Origin: Sphingobium cyanobacteriorum
GTDB taxonomy: Bacteria; Pseudomonadota; Alphaproteobacteria; Sphingomonadales; Sphingomonadaceae
Reading direction: 5' to 3'
Assembly: GCF_030580935.1 (NCBI RefSeq)
Contig: NZ_JAUQOM010000007.1
Coordinates: 154,658-218,657, forward strand
DNA length: 64,000 bases
Every line of letters starts with the position of its first letter. Position 1 is the stretch's first letter. Both the position numbers and the translations under genes were made by a program. The notes beneath the pieces are model-generated. The model did no database searches, was not told the DNA's origin, and saw only the letters and a list, made by a program, of their open reading frames with translations. This document shows positions 16,944 through 25,977 of the stretch, in pieces.

Positions 16944-19900
16944 GCCGACTTGCCCCCGCGCCGTTCGGCCAGCCCGACCACGACCACGAAGAACACCGGC
17001 ACGAACAGCACCGCCAGCACCGTGCCGGTCAGCATCCCGCCGAACACCCCGGTGCCGATCGCCGCCTGCGTCTCCGCGCTCGCGCCGCGTGCCAGCATCA
17101 GCGGCATGACGCCGAGCGTGAAGGCAAGGCTGGTCATCACGATCGGGCGCAGTCGCACCTTCGTCGCAGCCAGCGCGGCCTCGACCAGCTCCATCCCCTC
17201 CGCGCGAAAGCGCTTGGCAAACTCGACGATCAGGATCGCATTCTTCGCGCTGAGGCCGATGATGGTGATGAGGCCGACGCGAAAGAAGATGTCGTTCGCC
17301 ATCCCGCGCAACATCACCGCCGCAACCGCGCCGATCAGCCCGAGCGGCACAACCAGCATCACCGCAGCCGGGATCGACCAGCTTTCGTACAGCGCCGCCA
17401 GCACCAGAAATACGACCAGCATCGACAGCGCCAGCAGCAGCGGAGCCTGCGCGCCCGCATCGCGTTCCTGCAACGATGCCCCGGTCCATTCGATCGCGAA
17501 ACCGCGTGGCAGCTCTGCGGCAATCCGTTCCATCGCCTTCATCGCATCGCCGCTCGACACGCCGGGTGCCGGCGATCCAGTGATGCTGATGGAGGGATAC
17601 CCATTATAGTTGGACAACTGCAGCGGCCCATGTTGCCACACCGGCGTCACCAGTTCGGCCAGCGCCACCGTCCCACCGCCGCTATTGCGGACGCGCAGCG
17701 CCAGCACATCGTTGAGGTTCATGCGGTGCGACGCATCCGCCTGCACGATCACCTGCTGCAACCGTCCCGCGTTGGGAAAATCGTTGACATAGCTGCTACC
17801 GAGCGATGTCCCGATCATGTCGGTGATTGCGGTGAACGATACGCCCATCGCGCGCGCCTTAGCCCGGTCGATGTCGAGCCGGACATTGGTGCCGCCGGGC
17901 AGGCCATCTGCATAGACGTTCGACAGCTTCTCGCTTTTGGCGGCAAGTTTCAGAATCAGGTCGCGCGCAACCCCCAGCGCCTCGCGCCCCTTGCCCGCGC
18001 GATCCTCCAGCCGCAACGCGAAGCCGGACGAGGTGCCGAGTTCCTCGATTGCGGGCGGCATCAGGTTCATCACCTGGCCTTCATGGATAGCCCTGCCCAT
18101 CGCCGCATCGGCGGCCGCGATCTCGGCCCGCACATCGGCACCGGGCTTCAGCATGGTGTAGATCATCGCGGCATTGGCCCCCGAACCGGAAAAGCCGAAG
18201 CCGAGGATCGATTGCGTCGTCAAAACACCGGCGCGCGTCGCGGCAAAGCGCTCAAAGGTGGTGACCGCCTCCAGTGTCCGCGTGGCGGTGGCGTCGGCGG
18301 GCAACTGGAAACTGGTCATGTAATAGCCCTGATCCTCCTCGGGCAGGAAGGACGACGGCAGGTTGGCGAATCCGATGGCCAGCAACCCGACGATCAGCGC
18401 GAACACCGCCATCACCCGCCCGCTGCGCCGGAGCAACGTCGCAACCCACGACTGGTAGCGCGCCGTTGTCGCATCGAGCCAGCGGTCGAAGGCGCGGAAG
18501 AAGCGGTTCTTCGACCTCGCCGTCTCCACCGGCTTCAGCAAAGTGGCGCACAGCGCGGGCGTTAGCGTCAGCGCGAGAAAGGCAGAGAAGAGGATCGACA
18601 CGGCCATCGCCATCGAGAACTGGCGATAGATCGTGCCCATTGATCCCGACGCCAGCGCCATGGGAATGAACACCGCCGACAGGACCAGCGTGATGCCGAT
18701 GATCGCGGGCGTAATCTCGCCCATCGCGCGGACAGTCGCGTCGCGTGGGGACAAATGCTCCTCGTGCATCAGCCGCTCGACATTCTCGACCACCACGATG
18801 GCGTCATCGACGATGATACCGATGGCGAGGACCATGCCGAACATCGTCAGCACGTTGATCGAATAGCCAGCCAGCAGCATCACCGCGATCGTGCCGAGCA
18901 GCGCGATTGGCGCGACGATCGCAGGGATCAGTGTGTAGCGGAAATTCTGGAGGAACAGGTACACCACCAGAAAGACGAGGATCATCGCTTCGACCAGCGT
19001 ATGCAGCACCTTTTCGATCGACACCTTCACGAACGGAGCGGTATCGAAGGGCGCGGACCAGCTGACGCCCGCTGGAAAGCCGCGCGCCAGTTCGGCCATG
19101 CGCGCCTTCACCGCCTTCGACACCGCAACCGCGTTCGCGCCCGGCGACAGCTGGATCGCGGCGGAGGCGGCGACCTTGCCCTCTTCTCGCGTCGCAGTGC
19201 CGAAGCTCTGCCGACCCAATTCGATCCGCGCGACTTTATCGAGCGTCACCGACGATCCGTCGGTGTTCGCTTTCAGGACGATGCCCGCGAAATGCTCGGG
19301 CGTCTTCAGCTGGCCGTCGGCGGTCAGCGGCACGGTCACGCGCTGGCCGGTCGTCGTCGGCTCGGAACCCAGCGCACCGGGCGCGATCTGGACGTTCTGC
19401 TCGCCAATCGCCGCCGTCACGTCGCTGGCGGTCAGACCGTAGCCCGCAAGCCTGGCCGGATCGATCCAGATCCGCATGGCGCGTTCGGCGGAGAAATTCT
19501 GCACCCGCCCAACACCTTGCACCCGCTTCAGCTCATCGACGATGCGGCGGGTCATATAATCGGCCAGCGCGACCTCGTCGTGCCGTCCATCGTCGGACAT
19601 CAGGCTGACGATCATCAGGAAGCCCGACGAGGCGGATTCGACGGTGACGCCGGTCTGGCGGACCGCCTGCGGCAGGCGGGACTCGATCGCCTTCAGCCGG
19701 TTTTGCACATCGACCTGCGCCAGCTCGACGTTGGTGCCCGGGCGGAAGGTGGCGGTGACGGTGGCGCTGCCCGAGGTATCTGTGCTGCTGTCGAAATAGA
19801 GGAGGTTCTTGACCCCTGACATCTCGCGCTCGATCAGCGAGACAACACTGTCGTTGAGCGTCTGCGGTGTCGCGCCGGGATAGGTGGCAAACACGCTGAC

Positions 19901-20026
19901 GCTGGGCGGTGCAACGCTGGGGAAACGCGCGACCGGCATCTGCGGGAGAGCTATCGCGCCGAGCAGCACGATGGCGATGGCGATGACCCAGGCGAAGACC
20001 GGGCGGTCGATGAAGAAGCGGGCCAT
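16940..20026 (-). CDS. RND multidrug efflux permease (AcrB/AdeB-like, HAE1 family)
   Basis: 1028 residues, close to the AcrB/MexB length. The N-terminus (MARFFIDRPVFAWVIAIAIVLLGAIALPQMPVA) is typical, followed by porter domain segments and the second transmembrane block. The proton-relay pair is intact in GIIVDDAIVVVENVERL, and LTPALCATLLKP and SAKNAILIVEFAK are present. It would export hydrophobic drugs by proton antiport as the inner-membrane part of a tripartite pump. It is the middle gene of a three-gene operon. Confidence 0.95.
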   Translation of the reverse strand: MARFFIDRPVFAWVIAIAIVLLGAIALPQMPVARFPSVAPPSVSVFATYPGATPQTLNDSVVSLIEREMSGVKNLLYFDSSTDTSGSATVTATFRPGTNVELAQVDVQNRLKAIESRLPQAVRQTGVTVESASSGFLMIVSLMSDDGRHDEVALADYMTRRIVDELKRVQGVGRVQNFSAERAMRIWIDPARLAGYGLTASDVTAAIGEQNVQIAPGALGSEPTTTGQRVTVPLTADGQLKTPEHFAGIVLKANTDGSSVTLDKVARIELGRQSFGTATREEGKVAASAAIQLSPGANAVAVSKAVKARMAELARGFPAGVSWSAPFDTAPFVKVSIEKVLHTLVEAMILVFLVVYLFLQNFRYTLIPAIVAPIALLGTIAVMLLAGYSINVLTMFGMVLAIGIIVDDAIVVVENVERLMHEEHLSPRDATVRAMGEITPAIIGITLVLSAVFIPMALASGSMGTIYRQFSMAMAVSILFSAFLALTLTPALCATLLKPVETARSKNRFFRAFDRWLDATTARYQSWVATLLRRSGRVMAVFALIVGLLAIGFANLPSSFLPEEDQGYYMTSFQLPADATATRTLEAVTTFERFAATRAGVLTTQSILGFGFSGSGANAAMIYTMLKPGADVRAEIAAADAAMGRAIHEGQVMNLMPPAIEELGTSSGFALRLEDRAGKGREALGVARDLILKLAAKSEKLSNVYADGLPGGTNVRLDIDRAKARAMGVSFTAITDMIGTSLGSSYVNDFPNAGRLQQVIVQADASHRMNLNDVLALRVRNSGGGTVALAELVTPVWQHGPLQLSNYNGYPSISITGSPAPGVSSGDAMKAMERIAAELPRGFAIEWTGASLQERDAGAQAPLLLALSMLVVFLVLAALYESWSIPAAVMLVVPLGLIGAVAAVMLRGMANDIFFRVGLITIIGLSAKNAILIVEFAKRFRAEGMELVEAALAATKVRLRPIVMTSLAFTLGVMPLMLARGASAETQAAIGTGVFGGMLTGTVLAVLFVPVFFVVVVGLAERRGGKSA

Positions 20027-20029
20027 CGC

Positions 20030-21139
20030 TTAGCGCGCCCGCCACGGCCGCGTGGCAACCGGTGTGCCGACCTGCACCCGGTCCTGCCCTTCGACGATCA
20101 CCCGCTCTCCCGCGCGCAAGCCCGAAAGGATCAAATAGCGGCCATCCACGACTTCACCCACGCTGACACGGCGGACATGCACCCGATCCTGCTGATCGAC
20201 GACGCTGACCTGCGCAGTCCCGCTGCCATCGCGTGTCACCGCTTGTTGCGGCACGCTGAGCGCGGCGGGCATCGTGGCGCGCGGCAGGCGCGCGCGGACG
20301 AACATGCCGGGCAGCAACCGTTCACCTGGATTATCGACCGCGACTCGCACCAGAACATCGCCGGTGCCCGGATCGACAGCGATACCGGAGAACAGGACAT
20401 GTCCTTTGATGGGGAGGGCCTGCCCGTCGGCGGTGAGAATCTCGACCGGCAGATCGGTCTTTCCCGATGCCCGCAGTGCCGCGAAGCGATCGGCGGGCTG
20501 ACGCAGATCGACATAGACGCGATCGATCTGCTGTACGGTCGCCAGCGGTGCGGCGTCGCCCACACTGACCAGCGCCCCTTCCGTCACGTTCGCCGCGCCG
20601 ATCCGCCCCGCGATGGCAGCAGACACCCGCGAGAAGCCGAGATCGAGTTGTCGCCGCCGCAGCGTCGAGCGCGCCTCCGCCACCTCCGCCGTAGCCTGCG
20701 CGCGCGCGGCAACCGCATCGTCAAAGCTTTGCCGGCTGATCGCGTCTGCCGCGAGCAGTGGCTTCAATCGCTCCACCTGCACCTGAGTTCGGATCAGCGC
20801 CGCGCTCGCCTTTTGCAGCGTCGCGCGTGCGGCATCGGCATCGGCGCGATAGGGCGCGGGGCTGATCTGGAACAGCGGTTGGCCAGCACGAACCAACGCG
20901 CCTTGCTCGAACAATTGTCGCAGCACGATACCGCCGACCTGCGCCCGGATTTCGGCGGTCCGCCATGCGGCGACGCGACCGGGCAGTTCGTCGGCGATTG
21001 TCATCGGCGCGGGCGCGACCGTGGAGGTCAGCACCTCTACGGTGTCCGGTTTGGCGGCAGGCGCATCAGCGACGCATCCGGCCAGCAACGGGGCAAACAA
21101 CAGGGGAGTAAGTGAAAGGCGAAGAGATGCATCGATCAT
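20030..21139 (-). CDS. RND efflux periplasmic adaptor (AcrA/AdeA-like)
   Basis: 369 residues. The signal peptide ends in lipobox LLAGC with Cys22. The order is lipoyl half, helical hairpin (RATLQKASAALIRTQVQVERLKPLL), second lipoyl half with GRIGAANVTEGALVSVG, then the beta-barrel and membrane-proximal domain ending LRAGERVIVEGQDRVQVGTPV. It bridges permease and channel. The ATG at 21139 is preceded by AAAGGG; the frame extends upstream without support. It is the first gene of the efflux operon and faces the regulator across a 98-base spacer. Confidence 0.93.
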   Translation of the reverse strand: MIDASLRLSLTPLLFAPLLAGCVADAPAAKPDTVEVLTSTVAPAPMTIADELPGRVAAWRTAEIRAQVGGIVLRQLFEQGALVRAGQPLFQISPAPYRADADAARATLQKASAALIRTQVQVERLKPLLAADAISRQSFDDAVAARAQATAEVAEARSTLRRRQLDLGFSRVSAAIAGRIGAANVTEGALVSVGDAAPLATVQQIDRVYVDLRQPADRFAALRASGKTDLPVEILTADGQALPIKGHVLFSGIAVDPGTGDVLVRVAVDNPGERLLPGMFVRARLPRATMPAALSVPQQAVTRDGSGTAQVSVVDQQDRVHVRRVSVGEVVDGRYLILSGLRAGERVIVEGQDRVQVGTPVATRPWRAR

Positions 21140-21181
21140 GACGACACCCTTTCGCTCCGTTGCATGGCGTATCGGTCGAGA

Positions 21182-21202
21182 TTGTGTGGAGGTTGCGTGG
21201 AG
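21182..21202. promoter_or_regulatory. AdeR-type direct-repeat operator in the divergent efflux spacer
   Basis: Two 10-base direct repeats, TTGTGTGGAG (21182-21191) and TTGCGTGGAG (21193-21202), are separated by one base. The layout and sequence closely resemble the AdeR site of Acinetobacter baumannii (AAGTGTGGAG twice, one-base spacing), which also lies between the regulator and the pump operon. The regulator gene next door is AdeR-like, so this is the expected binding site. The match is to a motif recalled from the literature. Confidence 0.65.
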
Positions 21203-21237
21203 AGCACTGGCCATCACCCGGGCACCACTGCTATTCC

Positions 21238-21921
21238 ATGTGCATGAACCCGCTCGCCCTGATCGCCGAGGATGACAAGGACATCGCCGATATCGTGCGC
21301 GCTTATCTTGAGCGTGAGGGTTTCCGCACCGTCCAGGCCAGCGACGGGCGCACCGCGCTCGAGCTGCATCGGGCGCTGCGCCCCGATATCCTCCTGCTCG
21401 ACATCACCATGCCGCAGGTCGACGGATGGGAGGTGTTGTCCGAGGTGCGGCGTCGCGGCGACACGCCAGTGGTCGTCATCACCGCACTCGACCAGGATCT
21501 CGACAAACTTCAGGCGCTGCGCGTCGGTGCCGACGATTATGTCATCAAGCCATTCAACCCGGTCGAGGTTGTCGCGCGGACCAAAGCCGTGCTGCGCCGC
21601 GCTGGCGGGCCGGGTGCCAGCGGCGTGCTGCGCGTTGGCCCGGTCGCGATCGACACCGCCAGTCATATCGTCCGCGTCAAAGACCGCGACGTTGCGTTGA
21701 CTCTCACCGAATTTCGCCTGCTTGCGCACATGGCGCGCAACCCCACGCGGGTCTTCACGCGCGGCGACCTGGTCGATGCCTGTTTGCCGGGATCGGACGC
21801 GCTCGACCGCACTGTAGACAGCCATATCAGCAAGCTGCGCCGCAAGCTGGACCAGGCTGGAGCGCCCGACATGCCGGAAGGCGTGCGCGGTGTCGGTTAT
21901 CGGATGACGGCACGCGCATGA
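21238..21921 (+). CDS. AdeR-like response regulator of the efflux operon
   Basis: 227 residues from ATG 21238 (a second ATG at 21244 is possible). The receiver domain has phospho-acceptor D55 (ILLLDITMPQVDGWEVL) and K104 (VIKPFNP). The segment TALDQDLDKLQALRVGADDY is nearly the same as in A. baumannii AdeR, as are the winged-helix parts VFTRGDLVDACLPGSDALDR and RTVDSHISKLRRKLD. It is divergent from the pump operon and overlaps the kinase start (ATGA). It probably activates the pump genes when phosphorylated. Confidence 0.88.
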   Translation: MCMNPLALIAEDDKDIADIVRAYLEREGFRTVQASDGRTALELHRALRPDILLLDITMPQVDGWEVLSEVRRRGDTPVVVITALDQDLDKLQALRVGADDYVIKPFNPVEVVARTKAVLRRAGGPGASGVLRVGPVAIDTASHIVRVKDRDVALTLTEFRLLAHMARNPTRVFTRGDLVDACLPGSDALDRTVDSHISKLRRKLDQAGAPDMPEGVRGVGYRMTARA

Positions 21922-22991
21922 AGACCGGGAATAGCCTGGCCCGGCAATTGTGGTCGGCAATGGCGGCGCTCTCGATCGTGACGATCATCACCAGCACCGC
22001 CGCCTTCTACTTCATCTACGCGCTGCTGGAACGCTGGCGCATCGTCGCGCCTATGCCCGCAGGCATTGAGGATACGACCGGGCTGGACGTCGGCATCACA
22101 CTTGGCGTCTGTGTGTTGGGACTACTGCTGGCGCTGGCAGTCGCCGTCTGGCTGGCGCGGCGAATTGTGCGGCCACTTGCCGCCGTAGGCGCGGCGGCGC
22201 GGCAGATCGCCAGCGGCGATCTCGCCACCCGCATTGACACGGTGCCGGACGTCCAGGGCGAAACCGCAATGCTGATTGCCGACTTCAACGCGATGGCAGA
22301 TCGTTTGCAGCAGATGGCCGAGGATGTCAGCATCTGGAACGCGCAGATCGCACATGAACTACGCACCCCGCTCACGATCCTGCAAGGCCGTTTACAAGGC
22401 GCGAAGGATGGCCTCTTCCCGCTGGACGAAACCCTAGTCGAAGCACTGCTCACGCAGGTGGCAGGTCTGACACGGCTGGTCGAGGATCTGCGCAGCGTCA
22501 GCCTCGCCGACAGCGGGCGTTTGGAGTTGCTGCTCAGCGACGTGGATCTTGCCGGGGAAATTCAGGACATGGCACCGACCTTGCGCGCGATGCTGGAGCC
22601 GTCCGGCTTTTCGCTGGCCCTCGACCTGGCGGCAGGCACGGTGCTTGCCGATGCCAGCAGGCTCCGGCAGGCGATCCTTGCGCTTGTCGACAATGCCCAC
22701 CGCCATGCCGACCCCTGCATACTTTCGATCGCGACGCGCTTCACCAGTGGCCACGTCACGATTACCGTTGCCGATACCGGCCCCGGCCTGCATCCCGATA
22801 TCGAGCATTCCGCCTTTCGCCAGTTCGTGCGCGGACCACTTTCCAGTGGAGGCACGGGCCTTGGTCTCGCCGTGGTTCGCGGCATCGCGCGTGCCCACGG
22901 CGGCGATGTGCGATATCGTCGGGAGGACGGCGTTTCCGCGTTTGATATCAGCCTGGACAGCATTGCCGCCCCGATTTTTAGCTCTCGATGA
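21918..22991 (+). CDS. AdeS-like sensor histidine kinase
   Basis: 357 residues. Two membrane helices (about 17-36 and 60-80) flank a very short periplasmic loop, then a HAMP domain (RRIVRPLAAVGAAARQI). The phospho-acceptor is H146 in NAQIAHELRTPLTIL, followed by an N-box region (LALVDNAHRHAD), a G1 box (VADTGPGLHPD) and a G2 box (GGTGLGLAVVRG). The short loop suggests sensing in or at the membrane. It is coupled to the response regulator by a 4-base overlap. Confidence 0.88.
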   Translation: MKTGNSLARQLWSAMAALSIVTIITSTAAFYFIYALLERWRIVAPMPAGIEDTTGLDVGITLGVCVLGLLLALAVAVWLARRIVRPLAAVGAAARQIASGDLATRIDTVPDVQGETAMLIADFNAMADRLQQMAEDVSIWNAQIAHELRTPLTILQGRLQGAKDGLFPLDETLVEALLTQVAGLTRLVEDLRSVSLADSGRLELLLSDVDLAGEIQDMAPTLRAMLEPSGFSLALDLAAGTVLADASRLRQAILALVDNAHRHADPCILSIATRFTSGHVTITVADTGPGLHPDIEHSAFRQFVRGPLSSGGTGLGLAVVRGIARAHGGDVRYRREDGVSAFDISLDSIAAPIFSSR

Positions 22992-23057
22992 TCGCCCGAC
23001 CGGCCCTAAAAAATATGTTACAAGCCCCTGTTAGACGACCGCTTAGCCAATCGGTGT

Positions 23058-23451
23058 TCAATACCGAACCACTTCAGGCCAAGGACGTACCCCGGTTGCG
23101 AGACGCTGGAGCTGGATTTCAAGACCTTTGCGATCAGACTGAATCCAATATTCGGTTATCTTGCCGCCGCTGACTCGATACACCGCCGTCATGATTTCCG
23201 TCACGGGCCACCGGTCGGGCTCTCGCCGCCCACAGATGCCAGATGATGACCATCCTGCCGCCAGCGAACGAAGACCCGATCGTCCTGGGCGATGACATCC
23301 TCGACCCGGAAGAATAGCTACCAAAGGTCTCGAGGAACTCGCGAACATAAGCGGCATAGTCGGCGGGTGTGCGGTTCGCTCCGGCACTCAGCGCAACGAC
23401 TGAAGACACGGTGCCGTTTCCTCCCGGAGTGACAGAAAACATAGTTTTCAC
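23058..23451 (-). pseudogene. Remnant of a SnoaL-like polyketide cyclase/ester cyclase gene
   Basis: Three frames carry consecutive pieces of one NTF2-fold protein: VVALSAGANRTPADYAAYV in one, then VEDVIAQDDRVFVRWRQDGHH in a second, and VTEIMTAVYRVSGGKITEYW in a third. At least two frameshifts are needed to join them, and no full-length frame exists. The last part (KITEYWIQSDRKGLEIQLQ) is the usual C-terminal strand of SnoaL-like ester cyclases. A dead gene is the simplest reading. Confidence 0.6.
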
Positions 23452-23455
23452 ATTC

Positions 23456-23623
23456 TTTCCGATCTCGACGATGGTGCGAGCGGGACACAGGATACGAATA
23501 TCGCTGGCGGGCGCCGACGCGGATTATTATGAGCGCGTGTCCGTTCAAGGCGCTACGACCTATACGTTCTCCTTTGGCGGGAACGCTCCGAGTTATGTAG
23601 ACCTTCTCATCGTCGCACCGTGA
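23456..23623 (+). pseudogene. C-terminal remnant of a CocE/NonD-type hydrolase
   Basis: Only the last 55 codons of a gene remain: FPISTMVRAGHRIRISLAGA and FSFGGNAPSYVDLLIVAP match the closing strands of the X-Pro dipeptidyl-peptidase C-terminal domain of CocE/NonD hydrolases. The catalytic domain is absent; upstream sequence belongs to the oppositely oriented SnoaL-like remnant. The two broken genes abut at about 23450, marking a deletion or recombination junction. Confidence 0.55.
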
Positions 23624-23652
23624 TGTTGGGCGCCGTCTTTTCAACGCGCCGC

Positions 23653-24192
23653 TCAGTGCGGCAAACCGATCCATTCCTTCTTCAGGATGGCGAATTGGAG
23701 GGAGTCGACATAGATGGGTATCCCCGCTTCATCGGTTTCGAAGGATATGAACTCGCGAAACACGCCTTCCTGCCTCATCCCTAGGCGTGAGCATAGTCGT
23801 TGGGACGGCAGGTTGTCGGATTCGACATAGGCATAGATGCGTCGGACGCCCCGCACCTCGAAGAGATGGTCGATAACCGCTCTCGCCGCTTCGAAGGCCA
23901 GCCCTTGCCGGCAAAACTCGGTATTAATCTGCCATGCGATCGAAAATGAGTCGGGCAGCTCGAAATGGCCGAACACCTCACCGATCAACCGACCGCTTTG
24001 TCGATGCTCGATGGCGAAGATATCCTCCGCATTAACCCGCTTGATCGCTTCCGCGCGTGCCGCCTGGAGGTCATCGAGCTTCATCGACAAAAAGCAACTC
24101 GCCCCGGGGCGATGCAGATAGGCAAAGAGATCGTCAGCATCGGTCTCGCGAAAGCCGCGTATTATGAGCCGGTTAGTGTAAAGCGGATCCAC
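23653..24192 (-). CDS. GNAT-family N-acetyltransferase (RimJ-like)
   Basis: 179 residues. The start LYTNRLIIRGFRETDADDLFAYL is typical of RimJ/RimL-type acetyltransferases. The acetyl-CoA loop is seen around NTEFCRQGLAFEAARAVIDHLF, and the conserved SDNLPSQRLCSRLGMRQEGVFRE helix-strand pair follows. The acceptor could be a ribosomal protein, an amino acid or a drug; it cannot be told. It lies between the decayed gene fragments and the sigma factor, divergent from the latter. Confidence 0.82.
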   Translation of the reverse strand: MDPLYTNRLIIRGFRETDADDLFAYLHRPGASCFLSMKLDDLQAARAEAIKRVNAEDIFAIEHRQSGRLIGEVFGHFELPDSFSIAWQINTEFCRQGLAFEAARAVIDHLFEVRGVRRIYAYVESDNLPSQRLCSRLGMRQEGVFREFISFETDEAGIPIYVDSLQFAILKKEWIGLPH

Positions 24193-24267
24193 CTATTTCT
24201 CCAAATCTGCAGTGACACACCTCATGTGGGGTGCGAGGAAGACAAATATAGCGGCAGATCTTCACCT

Positions 24268-24286
24268 ATTGCGAGTCACTCGCAAT
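24268..24286. promoter_or_regulatory. Perfect 19-bp palindrome upstream of the ECF sigma gene
   Basis: ATTGCGAGTCACTCGCAAT is a perfect 9-1-9 palindrome 19 bases upstream of the sigma-factor start codon. The TTGCGA...TCGCAA arms and the 19-bp size resemble Fur-type iron boxes of alphaproteobacteria. Iron control is expected for a FecI-like gene. No experiment or matrix scan supports it. Confidence 0.55.
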
Positions 24287-24305
24287 CTGCTACAGCCTTG
24301 CGTAA

Positions 24306-24821
24306 GTGTCGACCAACGCCATAGCCCTATCGCGTCTTCTGATCGCGGAGCGCGCATCGCTTGTGCGGTGGCTGACACGCATTGTCGGCAGCGGCCCGGC
24401 TGCCGAGGACGTGGCGCAGAGCCTCTACATCCGCATCCAAAATGTCCGCGATCACCCGCCGATCGTCAACACGCGCTCCTTCCTGTTCCGCCTGGCGTCG
24501 AACCTGGCGATTGATCATCTGCGATCAGTGCGTCGTCATGAAGCGGTCTTTCCGGCCGACGCTGATACCTCGCAGGCTTCCTGTACGGTTCCCAGTGCCG
24601 AGGCGCGTGTTCTCGACCAGGAAAAGCTCTGTCGGATCGCTGCCGCTGTGGACACGATGCCTCTCCGCTGTCGGCAGGTGTTTGTTCTCATCAAGTTCGA
24701 CGAACTGAGCGTGGCCGAGGCCGCGGCGCGGCTCGGCATCAGCCAAGACATGGTGCGCAAGCATATCCGCCACGCGCTCGTCATCTGTCATCAGGCGCTG
24801 GCGAACGATGAGGTCGAGTGA
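24306..24821 (+). CDS. FecI-like ECF RNA polymerase sigma factor
   Basis: 171 residues from GTG 24306. Region 2 (LVRWLTRIVGSGPAAEDVAQSLYIRI, then FLFRLASNLAIDHLRS) and region 4 (MPLRCRQVFVLIKFDELSVAEAAARLGIS) are clear. With the FecR and TonB-receptor genes downstream it forms the standard FecI-FecR-receptor signalling set: the receptor senses a loaded siderophore, FecR passes the signal and the sigma factor drives the receptor gene. The start has a weak ribosome binding site. Confidence 0.9.
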   Translation: MSTNAIALSRLLIAERASLVRWLTRIVGSGPAAEDVAQSLYIRIQNVRDHPPIVNTRSFLFRLASNLAIDHLRSVRRHEAVFPADADTSQASCTVPSAEARVLDQEKLCRIAAAVDTMPLRCRQVFVLIKFDELSVAEAAARLGISQDMVRKHIRHALVICHQALANDEVE

Positions 24822-24922
24822 TCTTTTTTGCTGAGGTCACGTCTCGTTTGCCTCGACCTAAACGTCCTGACAGGGAGGGCTCTTGCTGCCTGACCTGGGT
24901 GGCAGGAGGCTGAGGAGTGCTT

Positions 24923-25915
24923 ATGGTCGGGCCTTCCGAAGACCCCATATCGCAAAACATCGCGAACGAAGCCGCGCACTGGCTGGCTGCGGCTGAGGGA
25001 GACAATCTCACGGGTGAGGAGAAGCTGGCCTTGGCGCGATGGCTCGCCGCAGACCCGCTTCATGCACAGGCTTATGCGGAGATGCAGGATCTCTGGTCGC
25101 ATATGGGGCGAGTTCCGGAGACCTCATCCCTGCGAGCCAGTCTTGCCGGGCCGCCGCAACGCCGACGCTGGCGACAAGCTTCGCGATCCATCTGGCCACG
25201 CAGGCATCCGTGGTTCGGCCCGGCCATCGCCGCAGGTCTCGCGCTGATCTTCATCGGCGTCGCCCAGGATTGGCCCACCCGCCTGCAAGCTGACGCGATG
25301 ACAGCAACAGGCGAACGACGCACTATCACGCTGCCCGACGGATCGACGGTCTATCTCGATACCCAGAGCGCCATCGCGTTCAGCTTTGCTGACGACCGGC
25401 GCCTGATCCGCCTGCTTCGAGGAGAAGCTGCATTCGTCGTCGCGCCCGATCCAAAGCGTCTATTTACCGTCGAGGCTAAGGGCGGATCGGCGACCGCACT
25501 CGGCACGCGTTTTCTGGTGCGCGGGGAGGAAGGCGGGGCTCAGGTGATAGTGACCGAGCACAGCGTTCGCGTCGCCTATCCCGTCGAGGAGGGCGCGTCG
25601 AAGATCGTGCGCGAGGGGCAGAGCGTTACTTACGACGGCAATGGTCTGGAGCGCGTCATGGAGGTGAACACGTCCGACGCAATGGCGTGGACCGAAGGTG
25701 TGCTGGTGTTCCAGGACAAGCCTCTCGTCGATGTCGTCGCCGAGATCGGGCGCTATCATCGCGGCTACATGGGTGTCCTCGGCAACGCCCGGGCTTTGAG
25801 GGTAAGCGGCGTCTTTCGCATCGACGATCCCGTCGCCGCAATCGGTCAACTTCAGCGTTCGCTGGGTCTGCGCTCCACCCGAATAGGCGACCGCCTGATA
25901 CTCCTTTCGAGCTGA
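24923..25915 (+). CDS. FecR-family anti-sigma/sigma regulator
   Basis: 330 residues from ATG 24923 with CTGAGGA 7 bases upstream; a GTG at 24917 overlaps that site. The N-terminal cytoplasmic DUF4880-like part (EAAHWLAAAEGDNLTGEEKLALARWLAADPLHAQAY) contacts sigma. One membrane helix (GPAIAAGLALIFIGVA) leads to the periplasmic FecR domain (TITLPDGSTVYLDTQSAIAF, RLLRGEAAFVVAPD) and a C-terminal STN-like domain that touches the receptor's signalling domain. Confidence 0.9.
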   Translation: MVGPSEDPISQNIANEAAHWLAAAEGDNLTGEEKLALARWLAADPLHAQAYAEMQDLWSHMGRVPETSSLRASLAGPPQRRRWRQASRSIWPRRHPWFGPAIAAGLALIFIGVAQDWPTRLQADAMTATGERRTITLPDGSTVYLDTQSAIAFSFADDRRLIRLLRGEAAFVVAPDPKRLFTVEAKGGSATALGTRFLVRGEEGGAQVIVTEHSVRVAYPVEEGASKIVREGQSVTYDGNGLERVMEVNTSDAMAWTEGVLVFQDKPLVDVVAEIGRYHRGYMGVLGNARALRVSGVFRIDDPVAAIGQLQRSLGLRSTRIGDRLILLSS

Positions 25916-25977
25916 CCCAAAAAAACGCAACACCGACCTCTCGTTTCCCGCTTCAGCATCGTCATAGTTGCAACAGA

